Assembly: GCA_963682175.1 (NCBI GenBank)
Contig: OY821774.1
Coordinates: 47,258,201-47,322,200 of the forward strand
Direction: 5' to 3'
Origin: Triglochin maritima
Taxonomy: Eukaryota; Streptophyta; Magnoliopsida; Alismatales; Juncaginaceae
Length of the DNA: 64,000 nucleotides
Made by a program: the position numbers and the translations under genes
Notes under the pieces: generated by a model
Seen by the model: only the letters and a program-made list of their open reading frames with translations
The model's database searches: none
Told to the model about the DNA's origin: nothing
Part shown: positions 35,101 through 44,727 of the stretch, piece by piece
How positions within the stretch are numbered: position 1 is the first letter of the stretch
Layout: each line of letters begins with the position of its first letter

Positions 35101-36696
35101 AGAAAAACAGACAATCGGTCGACCGGATGGAGTGATTCGGTCGACCGGATGTGTGTTAATTTACCCAGCAAAAGTGTCTGTCATTTTTCGGTCGACCGGA
35201 ATCTAGGATTCGGTCGACCGGGCACACGTTTTGGAGCTGGGCAAAAGTTATTGTCGATTTTCGGTCGACCGGAACCTTGGATTCGGTCGACCGGAAACGT
35301 TCGAAGAGCTGGGAGAAAAGTGCCTGTTGAAATTCGGTCGACCGGAACTTAAGTGTACGGTCGACCGATTATGCACTCGCGCAAGCCAGAAAAGTTACTG
35401 TCGATTTTCGGTCGAACGAGACTCCAATTTCGGTCGACCGTTGGAATACAGTTATTGGATCGGTCGACCGATGCACCCGATCGGTCGACCGTTTGGACTC
35501 AGTTCTGCCCATGTTTTGCACATTACTCCACCCGATTTTGGTGCAACTTATACTTGTTTTGGCCTCATATATAAAGGCAATTTCGTCCCCTTTGTATCAA
35601 GAGTTATTTCTATTATCCACTTTTATGTTCTTGAGAGAAAAGAGAGAGAGAGCATCCTTGTGATTCGGTAGGAGAGATTTTGAGCCGGGTTTTTCGTCGG
35701 TTCGTTCGCGTCTCCTGTAAGCATCTATTGTAATATGTTTCTCTATAGTGGATTTGAGTTGTGTCGGCCGTGGTTTTTCCCGCATTGGGTTTCACGTTAA
35801 ATCTTGCGTGTTTGTGTGGTTTGAATCTTGGATTTGCGTTTTGTTCTAAAGTTTAGCCAATTGGATTCGTGTTTTTGTTCCGCTGCGTATTTGGGATTGG
35901 TTTTAATTCCTAACTGGCTGAAATATTGAATAAAATAGAAGCAGAGATTAAGAAAAGTTACGGACAGAATTGTGAATTGTTTAAGTATGTCAAAGAAGAA
36001 AGCTATGATAAATATTTTGTGTTCTTGGATGACTTCTCGTGGTTCCTTTGGTCTGAATGCTTCACAAAATCTTCATAATTTTTGAACATAACCATCTTGT
36101 AATGCGATTATAGAAGTGCTTTTTATTGTTTAAGTCTCATTAAAGTCATCCAACTAGGTTCCAAACTAGGCTATAACTGTTTATTTGAAACAGCGTTGAA
36201 TTTTGTGAAAATTTGCCAAAAAAGAAGAAGCACAAACCACAAGGTTGATGGACTTAAACATACTTGTTTTTTTTTTGTTTGACTCGGAACAGGTTTCATG
36301 GAAACCTTGTGGAGGGACATAGACCTGAAGAGGCTGACACAGGACAGTAGCTGCGAGACCAACTTGGTAATAATCTCCCATGGTCTGACCTCCAGGGTAT
36401 TTCTCATGAAGTGGTTCAAGTGGACAGTGGAACAATTCGAGAGGCTAAACAACCTTGGAAATTGTGAGTACCGCATAATGCAGCTTGGGCCTGGTGGTGA
36501 TTACAGCTTGGCCATCCATCACTCTGTTGAAGAGCTTGAGCAGTGGGGTTTGTCTCCGGAGATGATTGCGGATCAGCAATCGCGGGCAACCACTGAACGG
36601 AGCTACTGTTACGAGGATATCAGCTGGCAGTCGTTGTTTGACGAATTCAAGGAGACTGATGCAGAAAGTGAAGAGGATGGTGGATTGGAAGTCTAA
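29158..36696 (+). CDS. AT74: Phosphoglycerate-mutase-like protein, AT74 family
   Basis: Two exons, 29158-29617 and 36293-36696, joined in phase 1, give 287 residues. The catalytic histidine-phosphatase motif is LVRHGESEGN with R20, H21 and G22. The second active-site histidine is H183 in VIISHG, encoded by exon 2, so both exons are needed. Plant AT74 proteins belong to this superfamily; their substrate is not established. Exon 1 is strikingly GC-rich compared with exon 2. The 6675-bp intron contains a complete Copia element (30145-35915) in the sense orientation; without it and one copy of the target duplication the intron would be about 0.9 kb. Splice sites and frame remain intact, so a normal mRNA is still possible. 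Confidence 0.92.
30201..30576. repeat. Phased CGGTCGACCG palindrome array in Copia 5' LTR
   Basis: Twelve palindromes in six pairs, starting at 30201/30223, 30274/30296, 30347/30369, 30420/30443, 30494/30516 and 30546/30567. Offsets within pairs are 22, 22, 22, 23, 22 and 21. Distances between pairs are 73, 73, 73, 74 and 52. Nine of the twelve are exact CGGTCGACCG. The 3' LTR repeats the layout exactly (35116-35491; 11 of 12 exact). Spacer sequences are also partly repeated, for example GAGCTGGG. Confidence 0.96.
30653..30660 (+). promoter_or_regulatory. TATA box of the Copia LTR
   Basis: TATATAAA, 77 bp after the end of the palindrome array. The 3' LTR and the solo LTR keep the same box. 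The array therefore occupies the position of an upstream activating region. Confidence 0.7.
31010..31021 (+). other. Primer-binding site, Copia element
   Basis: TGGTATCAGAGC, two bases after the 5' LTR, matches initiator tRNA-Met. Confidence 0.92.
31071..34976 (+). pseudogene. Copia gag-pol polyprotein with three premature stops
   Basis: One frame of 1302 codons. Gag (about residues 1-210) is followed by a CCHC knuckle from C226 (CHYCKKKGHKISEC), protease D285 (DTGST) and a pre-integrase segment. The integrase core has acidic residues at 32508, 32697 and 32805 (35 residues between the last two). RT carries YVDD at 34011-34022, and RNase H follows. The frame is interrupted by TAG at 32442, TGA at 32643 and TGA at 32766, all inside the integrase. 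Comparison with family consensus suggests each arose by a C-to-T or G-to-A transition. No frameshift is present. The element cannot make a full polyprotein but could be mobilised by a related active copy. Confidence 0.93.
35049..35059 (+). other. Polypurine tract of the Copia element
   Basis: AAGGTGGAGAT directly precedes the 3' LTR, the usual form in plant Copia elements. Confidence 0.85.
35060..35915 (+). repeat. 3' LTR of the Copia element
   Basis: 856 bp. Palindrome starts are 35116/35138, 35189/35211, 35262/35284, 35335/35358, 35409/35431 and 35461/35482, the same spacing as the 5' LTR. It differs from the 5' LTR by scattered substitutions and a short deletion in the ATCAATCA run near 35598. 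Confidence 0.94.
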
Positions 36697-37224
36697 TGCT
36701 TGGTTTGTATTATCATACATCATTAATTGGTCGGTTGACTAGTTTGTTTAGTTTTCTGTTTCTTAATTCTTTTATGTAATAATTTTTGTGATTGTTTACT
36801 TCAAGTCTTCAAGATGATTCAGATCCTCGCTTGAGTGATTGTTTACTTCAAGTCTTCAAGTAATATTATCATGCTTCAGTGTGAGCTTTTTTAGTATGTT
36901 CATGTTCCAAAACTTTGATCACAGTTTGACTTTGTCGGAAATAACATTGGTGTAAATATTCAAAGATCTTAGTAACATTACAACAAGGGTCGTAAGTATT
37001 TTTTAACTTTCAAAAAAACACATAGGTCATTTTTTATTTCTGAATTTGGTGTTGTAGAGAGAGTTCAGATGACAACCATGAAACAATAAGCGAAGTGAAA
37101 TGTTTATAGGAAACCCACACACTTATACATGGGTTCTTTGGGGACACAACAAAGTATTGAATAATTTACATATCACAGGGAAACCTTATTCAGAAGTATA
37201 TCCTTTGACATCACGATTACGGGT
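36697..37224. other. Convergent 3' region between AT74-like and MSRB genes
   Basis: 3' UTRs of two convergent genes. A 25-base word TGATTGTTTACTTCAAGTCT... occurs twice, at 36789-36813 and 36836-36860, a 47-bp tandem duplication. Confidence 0.6.
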
Positions 37225-38087
37225 CTATGTCGCAGGAGTGAACTTAAGGGAGACGCTGTTAACACAATGGCGTTCGTCGGTCGGTGTCTTGAAACCTTCC
37301 CCTTTAAACACATGACCCAGATGCCCATCACAAGCTGCACAAGTGATTTCAATCCTCCTCCCATCAGCATCAGGCTGAAAAACAGAATTGAATTTTGTTG
37401 AACAACAAATTTAAATGGAATGGAAACAATAAATGCGAAAATCAAAGTACGAAGCATACGGTCTGTTTTATGGCTCCGGGAAGACCATCGTAGAAAGCCG
37501 GCCAGCCACACCCCGAGTCAAATTTAGTAGTGGATTTATACAAAGGCGTTCCACAAGCAGCACAGTTGTATAATCCATCGTCATTGAACTTATTATATTC
37601 ACCTGTCCCTGGACGCCTGAGAAGGGCATTCGTTCTCAATAAAAACACATCACGGAAAGCCGAAAGTCATCCTTCGGTTGAAAAATTTTGTGTGAAGGAT
37701 TATTTTCCTTTTCGTAAAAAAAAAACAAAAAACAAAACAAAGATCATATTGAGATCATCATTTTGTTACATCTACCACCTTCAATTATATCTAAAGAACT
37801 TTTTCTCTCGATGATTTCCACTTTGGTTGTGTCTAGAGTGCAATTTGTTATCATCTTGGGGTTCAATTTTAATCTTCGGTATTCTAAGACCACGAATCTA
37901 TCAATCAAGCAGCAACATAGACATAAAAGCAAGACATAAACCATAAAAACTCCAAAGCAATGATGTCTGTCTTATGCAAACCCAAAGAATTATAACACAA
38001 TTTGGATATTACTTACTCGGTTCCTTTATGCCTGATAATCCGAAACTGCTTGGGAGAAAGGACTGCCCTCCACTCTTCCTCCTCCAT
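37225..38087 (-). CDS. MSRB: Peptide-methionine (R)-S-oxide reductase, cytosolic type
   Basis: Three exons on the minus strand: 38087-38017, 37616-37460 and 37374-37225, with GT-AG junctions and phases 2 and 0; 125 residues. It reduces methionine-R-sulfoxide in proteins. Zinc-binding CxxC pairs are C42/C45 and C88/C91, the probable resolving Cys is C60 in GCGWP, and the catalytic Cys is C113 in RHCVNS. The start at 38087 is the first ATG after an in-frame stop and gives an N-terminus ([12 protein letters not shown]) without transit peptide, so the product should be cytosolic like the MSRB5 group. A TATAAAG lies 57 bp upstream on the minus strand (38150-38144). It converges with the AT74-like gene. 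Confidence 0.92.
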
Positions 38088-38143
38088 GTCAATTGCCAAA
38101 TCTTCTCTCTACCTTCCACACTTTTGGTCCTATCACAACCACC

Positions 38144-38150
38144 CTTTATA
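38144..38150 (-). promoter_or_regulatory. Probable TATA box of MSRB
   Basis: TATAAAG on the minus strand, 57 bp before the start codon. Confidence 0.5.
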
Positions 38151-39329
38151 GATGTCCCCCTCATGCAATGGCAAAAGTGTTGACTTATTGCCGGAGGTAA
38201 GCACTACTACACCGGTTCCAATCCATTTTATCTACCATTTAATTTTTTAAAGGTGTTAATATTATATTAACGAAGCGAATGTAAACACATAACAAGTCTT
38301 GAACGAAAGGATTAAATTGATTGTTGTCATCAACTCATCATTCACATTATTTTTAAAATATTGAGGACGATTGTGCCTTCCATGTTGAAATATTGCAAAC
38401 AACAACAAAAATGTGTAAATTAAATCATCATATAATTTAATCTTAATTGAAATAATACAAGTATGTCAGGGATCATTCTTTTATTAACCTATTCTACATT
38501 TCTTTCACGTGTTAATATGTAATATTACCAAAAGGTTGGATGAAGTTTGAAGATAGCTGTAGTAGGGAGGAAAATATAATATTAAGTTGATATATCAAAC
38601 TTTGCAAATTTACAACCTATATATCCTTACATCCATCTCTGTTGGTGTATAGAAATTAGAAACTGATTCTGATTTTTTAGCAATTAATACGAAATCTGCT
38701 CCAACAATTTGTAGCCAATAAAATGAAATTGGAGAAGCATTCTTACCATAAGACTGTGTCTACCAACTCAAATTTATTTATTGATGTCTTACAAGTTTCA
38801 ACTGATGATAACTTCCACGTGAACATACGACAAGATCATGGCTCACATGTTCTTCTACATAAAAATAAAACAAGAAAGAAATTATCCACAAATTTTGACA
38901 TATCTCTGGCTAATCAGATAAGAAAGCAGCATATAAAACTAGCTGCCATGTCGAGTGGAAAAAGAGCAGCAATTCTTGTTCTTCTTCCCATAAACTTAGG
39001 TTCCCTGTTGGTCAAGAAGAAAGTATTTCAATGTCAGAACAACATTTTAACATGTAGACTTCAAGTAAATTTTTTATTATCTATATAGCCTATAGCAGAC
39101 TGGAAATTATAACATGTCTACATTTAAGTAATATTTCCATATTTTATTTGGTTTTCTTTCTAAGAAATAGAAATATAGGAAAACAAATGAAAAAAGATGT
39201 AAAGACTTTACATTATTTGAGGCACACAAGACTCTGGAACTTGTAGAAAGAATCTCTTAAGGTAAGAGCAACATGCTTTTTTCTCGTGACAGGAGTGTTA
39301 TGTTGAATTGACAAGATGAAATCATGTTT
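38151..39329. other. Intergenic sequence between MSRB and PP2C
   Basis: AT-rich. A plus-strand open frame at 38723-39088 has no domain and unconvincing composition; I do not call it a gene. The right part is probably the 3' UTR of the PP2C gene. Confidence 0.45.
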
Positions 39330-41221
39330 TTATGGACCATCTGTTGCGAAATCTCCTGGACCACTGTTGTGGATGGCTGACTCGGAGAAGATGATACATC
39401 TTTCCGGAATCGCTCTACCGGCTACTGACAGCGATTGCTTTGATTTGGCGGTCGTCATGTTGGATGTCGCCCAACCTGACTACAGTTAGAATTAGAAATA
39501 TTATAATCAGATCATAAACCAAACAATTATTCAGACATTTGAGGTAGAAACTTAGAGTAGTACATTGCATCCATCTTTTATGTGGATCACTATGATGGTT
39601 ATGTCGTCTGTCCGACTGTCATGCTCTAACCACAGCTTGTATGCCTCAGCAGTTACTGCGGAACATGCATCATGAGGATCGTTGTAATTTGCAACCTGTT
39701 AGAAAATTCATAGGTGCCAATGCATATTAAGAAGAATAAGATATGTGATATCACAGAATGTAAGGAACCTAACAATAGATGTTACTACAAATCCTCCAGG
39801 AAAAAAGAATATCTAAAAATTGGATTTACATCTTGGGTTACTATTCATGTGCTGGGTTTTCACATCAGAAAATCAGGTAATTTCAAACACGATGTTTCAC
39901 TATTGTAAGAATGCACTACAATATATTTTCATCATGGAGATTTCAGCAAGTTAGTGATTAGTCCATTGGAAATTCATTCTAGGGTTAGCAATAAAAAAAT
40001 ATATTTATAAGAAAATAACATGAAGACAGAATTGGAAATTCCTTATGATTGTAGCAAAGTATCACCATACACTCATTATACCATTTGCCGTCAACATCAA
40101 ATCTAGTCTTGTATGATATACTATCACATTCCATGGGATAAGAATGAAGTATCTATCTTGTGCAGAAAAGCAACACTATAGTCTAGTAACCAACACAAAT
40201 TCAATTTCAATACTAAATTCAAATGGGATGATAATGAGTGAAGCTGAGAAACTAAAATGATGAAGAAATAGCAATAATGCTTTGGACTTACCATATTTAC
40301 AACAGCTTGGCTTGAAAGAAATTCAAAAACACCATCGCTTGCTATAACAAGGAACAGATGGTCGGGTGTGATTTTGACCGTCAAAGTCTCAGGCTCAGCA
40401 ATGACACCAATGCTTTCAGCAGTAGAATCCCCGACACTCCTTGTAAATGCTGTTCCTGGATACATTTCGTCCTGGATCCACAAACGCGGGGGGTCGCCAT
40501 CATTATCCTCCTCATTACCCCAGTTCTGGACATTGGGGTCTGTAATACCCTCAACTTGATCAACACTTAAAACTCTAGCCCCACATCGCTTTACCCTCTC
40601 ATACTCATCCTTCCGAAATGGAGTTTGATCGGTTGAAAGGTCCTGTGCTTTTACATACCCGCCATCCCAAACACCAGCAACTGCTCTGGAATCACCAACA
40701 TTAGCAACAAAAAGCTTGTCACAACAGAACAAGACGGTAATTGCAGTGGTCCCGCTCATCGAATCATCAATTTCAGTTTCGTGAAGTTCAGCATTAATTG
40801 CAAGAAAAGCCAAATTGTACGCCTTTATTGGATCCTCAAACAATTTTGAATCAGTCGATAACATCTCAACCAGTCTCTCTTTGACAAAATTCGAACATTG
40901 TGCCCCAAACTGACCATGCCCATCGAAAACTCCTAAAAAATGGAGATCGGGGTTTCCTTGTAGTTGCGTTTTAATGCACAAACAGTCCTGATTTTCCCTA
41001 TCCGGAGAGTCCGGGTAATGGCCGTGCCTGGTGATGAAAGCAAACTCAAGCCGAATGTTATGGGACGGAATATTCACGTGCCACACATTGTCCTCGATCA
41101 TCACATCTCGCAGTTCATGCCTACCCAAACCACGACCATTCTGAACCTTAATTTCCTTGCTACTTCCTTCATTAGACGAAGAATTCCGACCATAACCAAA
41201 TTTCTCACAAACACATCCCAT
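39330..41221 (-). CDS. Protein phosphatase 2C, PP2C35-like
   Basis: Exon 1 is 41221-40292 (310 codons), exon 2 39695-39564, and a proposed exon 3 39479-39330; 403 residues. If the last intron is retained, exon 2 runs to a stop at 39552 and the protein is 357 residues. It is a metal-dependent Ser/Thr phosphatase. Metal-binding motifs are GVFDGHG (D100), [16 protein letters not shown] and RTDDIT (D340-D341, in exon 2). The N-terminus MGCVC suggests N-myristoylation and S-acylation, so it is likely attached to the plasma membrane. PP2C35-type proteins are close to this sequence. The 5' UTR contains an intron with donor at 41590. Exon 3 is inferred from frame and an AG acceptor; its 49-residue tail is less certain. 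Confidence 0.87.
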
Positions 41222-43194
41222 TATGACGATACTTAGAACTACATCACAGATTAGTGCAAGAACTATATCCTCCTTGAAGAAAGACAGCATATGGCAGAAG
41301 CAAAGCACATTCCTTTCTCAAAGATCACACTTTTGTGTGACGATCCCAGGAAGATATCCACTGGTTTTCTTCAAAAGTTGCCAAATTCGAAATGTCAGCA
41401 TAAAGTATTTTTCTTTCTACAGAAAACCAATATTCCCCATTTAGTGGGAAAAAACTAACAAAAGCACAGATGAGGAAAAGATCACAACTTTATGAGTGAA
41501 TCTACCACAAATTGCAAAAACCTCATAGACACCCATTTCAGAAAAAAACAGATTAGGAAACAGAAAAACATTAAAAAAAGAAATAATACCTGGATGAGAA
41601 AAGGGTTGTGTTGGGAAGGAAGAACAGGTTCTTCTTTGTTTCTTGATCCAGAGGGAAGAAGAGTTGTGTGGAGGAGACAATGGAATGGAAGAGTACAGAA
41701 GACAGTGAGTCTTTGGTGTTCTCTGTTTGTTTTTGTTTTGTCTCAAGAGGATTCTCTGTTTTTTTATTTTCATTTTTGGAGGAAAATCCAAACAAATAAT
41801 ACTAAACATGGATTTGTTTAGTTTCGAAGTGTCTTCGTGGCGGATCCCGTCCTTCGCTGTTCGATCCCACACTCCATCCACGTGATGGTGTTTGTTTTTC
41901 TTTACTTTGGTTCTTTGGCGGTGATTATTTGATTTGGATAACCGCGATGGACTATACCTCGACCACGCAAGGCTCCAAATACGTACTTGTTCTGGTCCAA
42001 TTTTCACTTACTTTGTCTTCATTTGAATTTTCTTTTGAAATTTGGAAGTATGTTAGTTGTAAAATATATTGTTTGATTCTCAAGCCGACAATAACGACTC
42101 CTACTTTTGTGGATCTTAGGATTACGAGTGGAGAATATGGTTGTATGGTTCTGAAATCGCTCCAATAAATTAATTTGGTGGTGATATTTAAACCAAATCA
42201 AAGGGCTTTAGGAATTTTAAATCAAATTTACCCTTTACTACTAATTGTTTTAAGAGTACATATACTAATGGATACTAAAGTACATCGCATGTATAATATA
42301 AAATAAGAAAATGGGATGAACCCAAGAAAATAAACCAAGCTATGGGAGAAATTCTCATAGCAGAAAATGCTTTCCATAACACAAACGCTCATATAAGTAA
42401 ATAAAATTCTCTTATTTGTAAGCAAACCTATTAGTCTATAACTTAAGCATTTGCCTAACACGCAGGATTGCAGTAATGCAGGCTCCATTTATAACCGATA
42501 CCCCATTTGGCCAACGCATGTACAACTTGTTACCACTTACCATCTATAACATGCATTTTAAATTAAAAAAATGATAAAGTTAATTTGTCAAAATGGATTG
42601 CTTAAATGTATCCAACGAACCGCATGTTATTATGAGGTTGGGAATATCATGAGGTTGGGAATCGACCGAACTTGCGTCCTAACTCAACTCAATTAGTGAT
42701 GAGACCAATTAGAATATAGTCTTGTATTACGTGTTCGATTGTGTAAGCTCTTCTTTAATATGGCTAAAACTTTCTTATTATTATATAGCTAATTTATTCT
42801 TTCTTCAGTAACGGGTCCAATTCAAGATACCATTATTTTGAATCGCATGACTTTATTATCACTCGTTCACTCTTGTGTTGTAATTAACACTACCGTGTCA
42901 CTTATAAAGAATAAAAAATCATCCAAATATGATACGTGCTGGTATTTAAATTACTTACTACTCTTCGTGAGAAAGCACATTCAAGAAAAAGATCCATAAT
43001 GGGAAAAGAAAGCACTAATGTCTAAACTCATGAAGCATGTAATCAACAATATATATAAGTGGAGTACTACATCATAATCATGGTTCAAAACATCTCTCTC
43101 TCTGTACTCTTCGTGCACGACCAACTTCACTCAACTAATTACTCTCTTCCCTCCACATCTACCCCACCTACATTAATCCTAACAATTCATCTAC
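41222..43194. other. PP2C leader and promoter, then intergenic sequence
   Basis: A non-coding exon of the PP2C gene ends at 41590 (CATCCAG donor context on the minus strand) and probably starts near 41950. The rest to 43194 is AT-rich with no gene seen; the right end is the 3' flank of SAMDC. Confidence 0.5.
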
Positions 43195-44196
43195 TTAACC
43201 AACTACAAAAGTTCGGTACACAACCTTCTCTCCACTACCAAACTCCTCCACCTCCTCTCCACAACACCACAACCCTAAACCCTTCAAACCTCCACCACAC
43301 ACCACCCTATTTCCGGTTTCCACGCACACCGACACCGACACCGTCCGCGGCAGGAAAACCCCCACCACCTTCTCCAACACCTCCTCAACCTCCACCCCAC
43401 CATCCTCCACGTACCCATTGCACTCGAAACTCGCATAACTAAACCCCTCCTCCGGGGTGACGTGGATGGTGGAGTACAACTCCCCGTCCATCCCATTCAT
43501 GGAGTACCCACAAGGGTCAAACCCGAAGTCACAAACTATTGCTCTCGGATTAATGGAGTCAATCTTTGAGGCCTTGGTCATCATCCTTCCTGCCACGTCA
43601 CCACCGTTGATCGAATCTTTCTGTTGGAAAAATGTTCTGGCCATGTCTTTGTTGAGTTGAGTCATGCAAACCTCCAACGTGTACCCCACGTGCTTGGGCA
43701 CGTGCGGGTCCACGCTGGCGGAGTACACGTGCCAGTCATGGGTTGTCTTGGAGCTGGGGAGTATGCATGCCTTCCTGTGGATTAGGGTTTTTGGCAGGTT
43801 TTCTTCTAAGAAGAGAATTTCCTCTTGGAAGGTCCTGTGGGGGTAGGGTTGGGAGTTTGGGAAGATGAAGGTTCCCCTCGAGTATCGGCACCGGCTCAGG
43901 AGGAGGCCCATTCGGGTGGTGAGGCGGGTTAGGATGGGGATCGATCTCAGAAGCTGAGTTGTCCCACAAGTTTTGATTATGATCTTGTGTGGGTAAACGA
44001 AAAGGCTTGATTCCGAGAGGACGTAGGCGTCGAAAAAAGCATTGCTCAAGGCCGATACGACGGTGCATTGGACGGCATCTAGGATGCGCTCGATGGTATC
44101 AAATGGGAGTTCTCGGAGGCCGAGGGTGTTATCATCAGGGGTATCGAAGGTTAGCTCGAGGCGTTTCTCGAAGCCCTCGAAGACTGAACTTGTCAT
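43195..44196 (-). CDS. SAMDC: S-adenosylmethionine decarboxylase proenzyme, intronless
   Basis: 333 residues in one exon. It decarboxylates S-adenosylmethionine to supply the aminopropyl group for spermidine and spermine. Self-cleavage site E62-S63 in LSESSLFVYPHK yields the two chains and the pyruvoyl group. Other conserved segments are KTCGTT, RGTFIF, PHRTF, CDFGFDPCGYSMN and STIHVTPEEGFSYASFE. I start at 44196 (MTSSVFEGFEKRLEL) because it matches the family N-terminus; the upstream in-frame ATG at 44313 would add a non-conserved His- and Pro-rich leader. Canonical plant SAMDC mRNAs carry a conserved 50-residue upstream ORF that represses translation with polyamines; I do not see it in the 400 bp upstream. 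The C-terminal acidic tail of many homologues is also absent. Confidence 0.92.
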   Translation of the reverse strand: MTSSVFEGFEKRLELTFDTPDDNTLGLRELPFDTIERILDAVQCTVVSALSNAFFDAYVLSESSLFVYPHKIIIKTCGTTQLLRSIPILTRLTTRMGLLLSRCRYSRGTFIFPNSQPYPHRTFQEEILFLEENLPKTLIHRKACILPSSKTTHDWHVYSASVDPHVPKHVGYTLEVCMTQLNKDMARTFFQQKDSINGGDVAGRMMTKASKIDSINPRAIVCDFGFDPCGYSMNGMDGELYSTIHVTPEEGFSYASFECNGYVEDGGVEVEEVLEKVVGVFLPRTVSVSVCVETGNRVVCGGGLKGLGLWCCGEEVEEFGSGEKVVYRTFVVG

Positions 44197-44484
44197 GGTA
44201 GTACTATTAGACTCAGAGGGTGTTGGTGTTGGATTGGGAGGGAGGTAGTTGGATGGATGTGTGTGGGGTGATATATATGAACATGTATGCATGTAATGTA
44301 TATATGTGTGCATGGGATTAATGGAGGAGGAGACACATTTATATAAATATACATGTAGTGGCCCTGGTTATATATGGTGTTAATTGGATGGTGGTGGTGG
44401 ATATGAGCACGCCTGTGAGGCAACCAAGGATAGTGTTTGCAAGCATAATTATGAGTGGGGAAGGAGGGAGATGATGGCCATTTA

Positions 44485-44489
<5 letters not shown>

Positions 44490-44523
<34 letters not shown>
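44490..44523. repeat. (TA)n microsatellite upstream of SAMDC
   Basis: About 17 TA units, roughly 300 bp before the SAMDC start. It is likely polymorphic in length. The flanks to 44727 hold nothing else I can name. Confidence 0.9.
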
Positions 44524-44526
<3 letters not shown>

Positions 44527-44727
44527 GAAAACTCCAATTCCCTACAAAGGGGAAAGGAAAGAGAAAAGATTTCATGACCATCCTAGGCTTCATTGATGTT
44601 TTCTATCTTTTTTGTTATCCTATTATAATTAATTATTTGATCCACACTCTACCTAAGTGGAGGAACACTTCCACTCCCACTTGTGCATTTTGACTAGAAC
44701 CCACAATTCATGCACTGGATGTCAAAT

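Larger units (their letters stand above)
30145..35915 (+). mobile_element. Ty1/Copia LTR retrotransposon (Tork/TNT1-like) in the AT74-like intron
   Basis: Flanked by a perfect 5-bp duplication GGCTG (30140-30144 and 35916-35920). The 5' LTR is 863 bp and the 3' LTR 856 bp, with several substitutions and small indels between them, so the insertion is older than Gypsy copy 1. The internal region has a tRNA-Met primer site, one polyprotein frame broken by three stops, and a polypurine tract. Protease, integrase, RT and RNase H order marks Copia. The last base of the 3' LTR is T (35915) where the 5' LTR has A. Confidence 0.95.

Noticed and set aside
38723..39088. 121-residue plus-strand open frame between MSRB and PP2C
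   Set aside because: No recognisable domain, and it lies in AT-rich sequence.
43059..43442. Plus-strand open frame over the end of SAMDC
   Set aside because: It is the antisense shadow of the SAMDC coding sequence, Pro- and Thr-rich for that reason.
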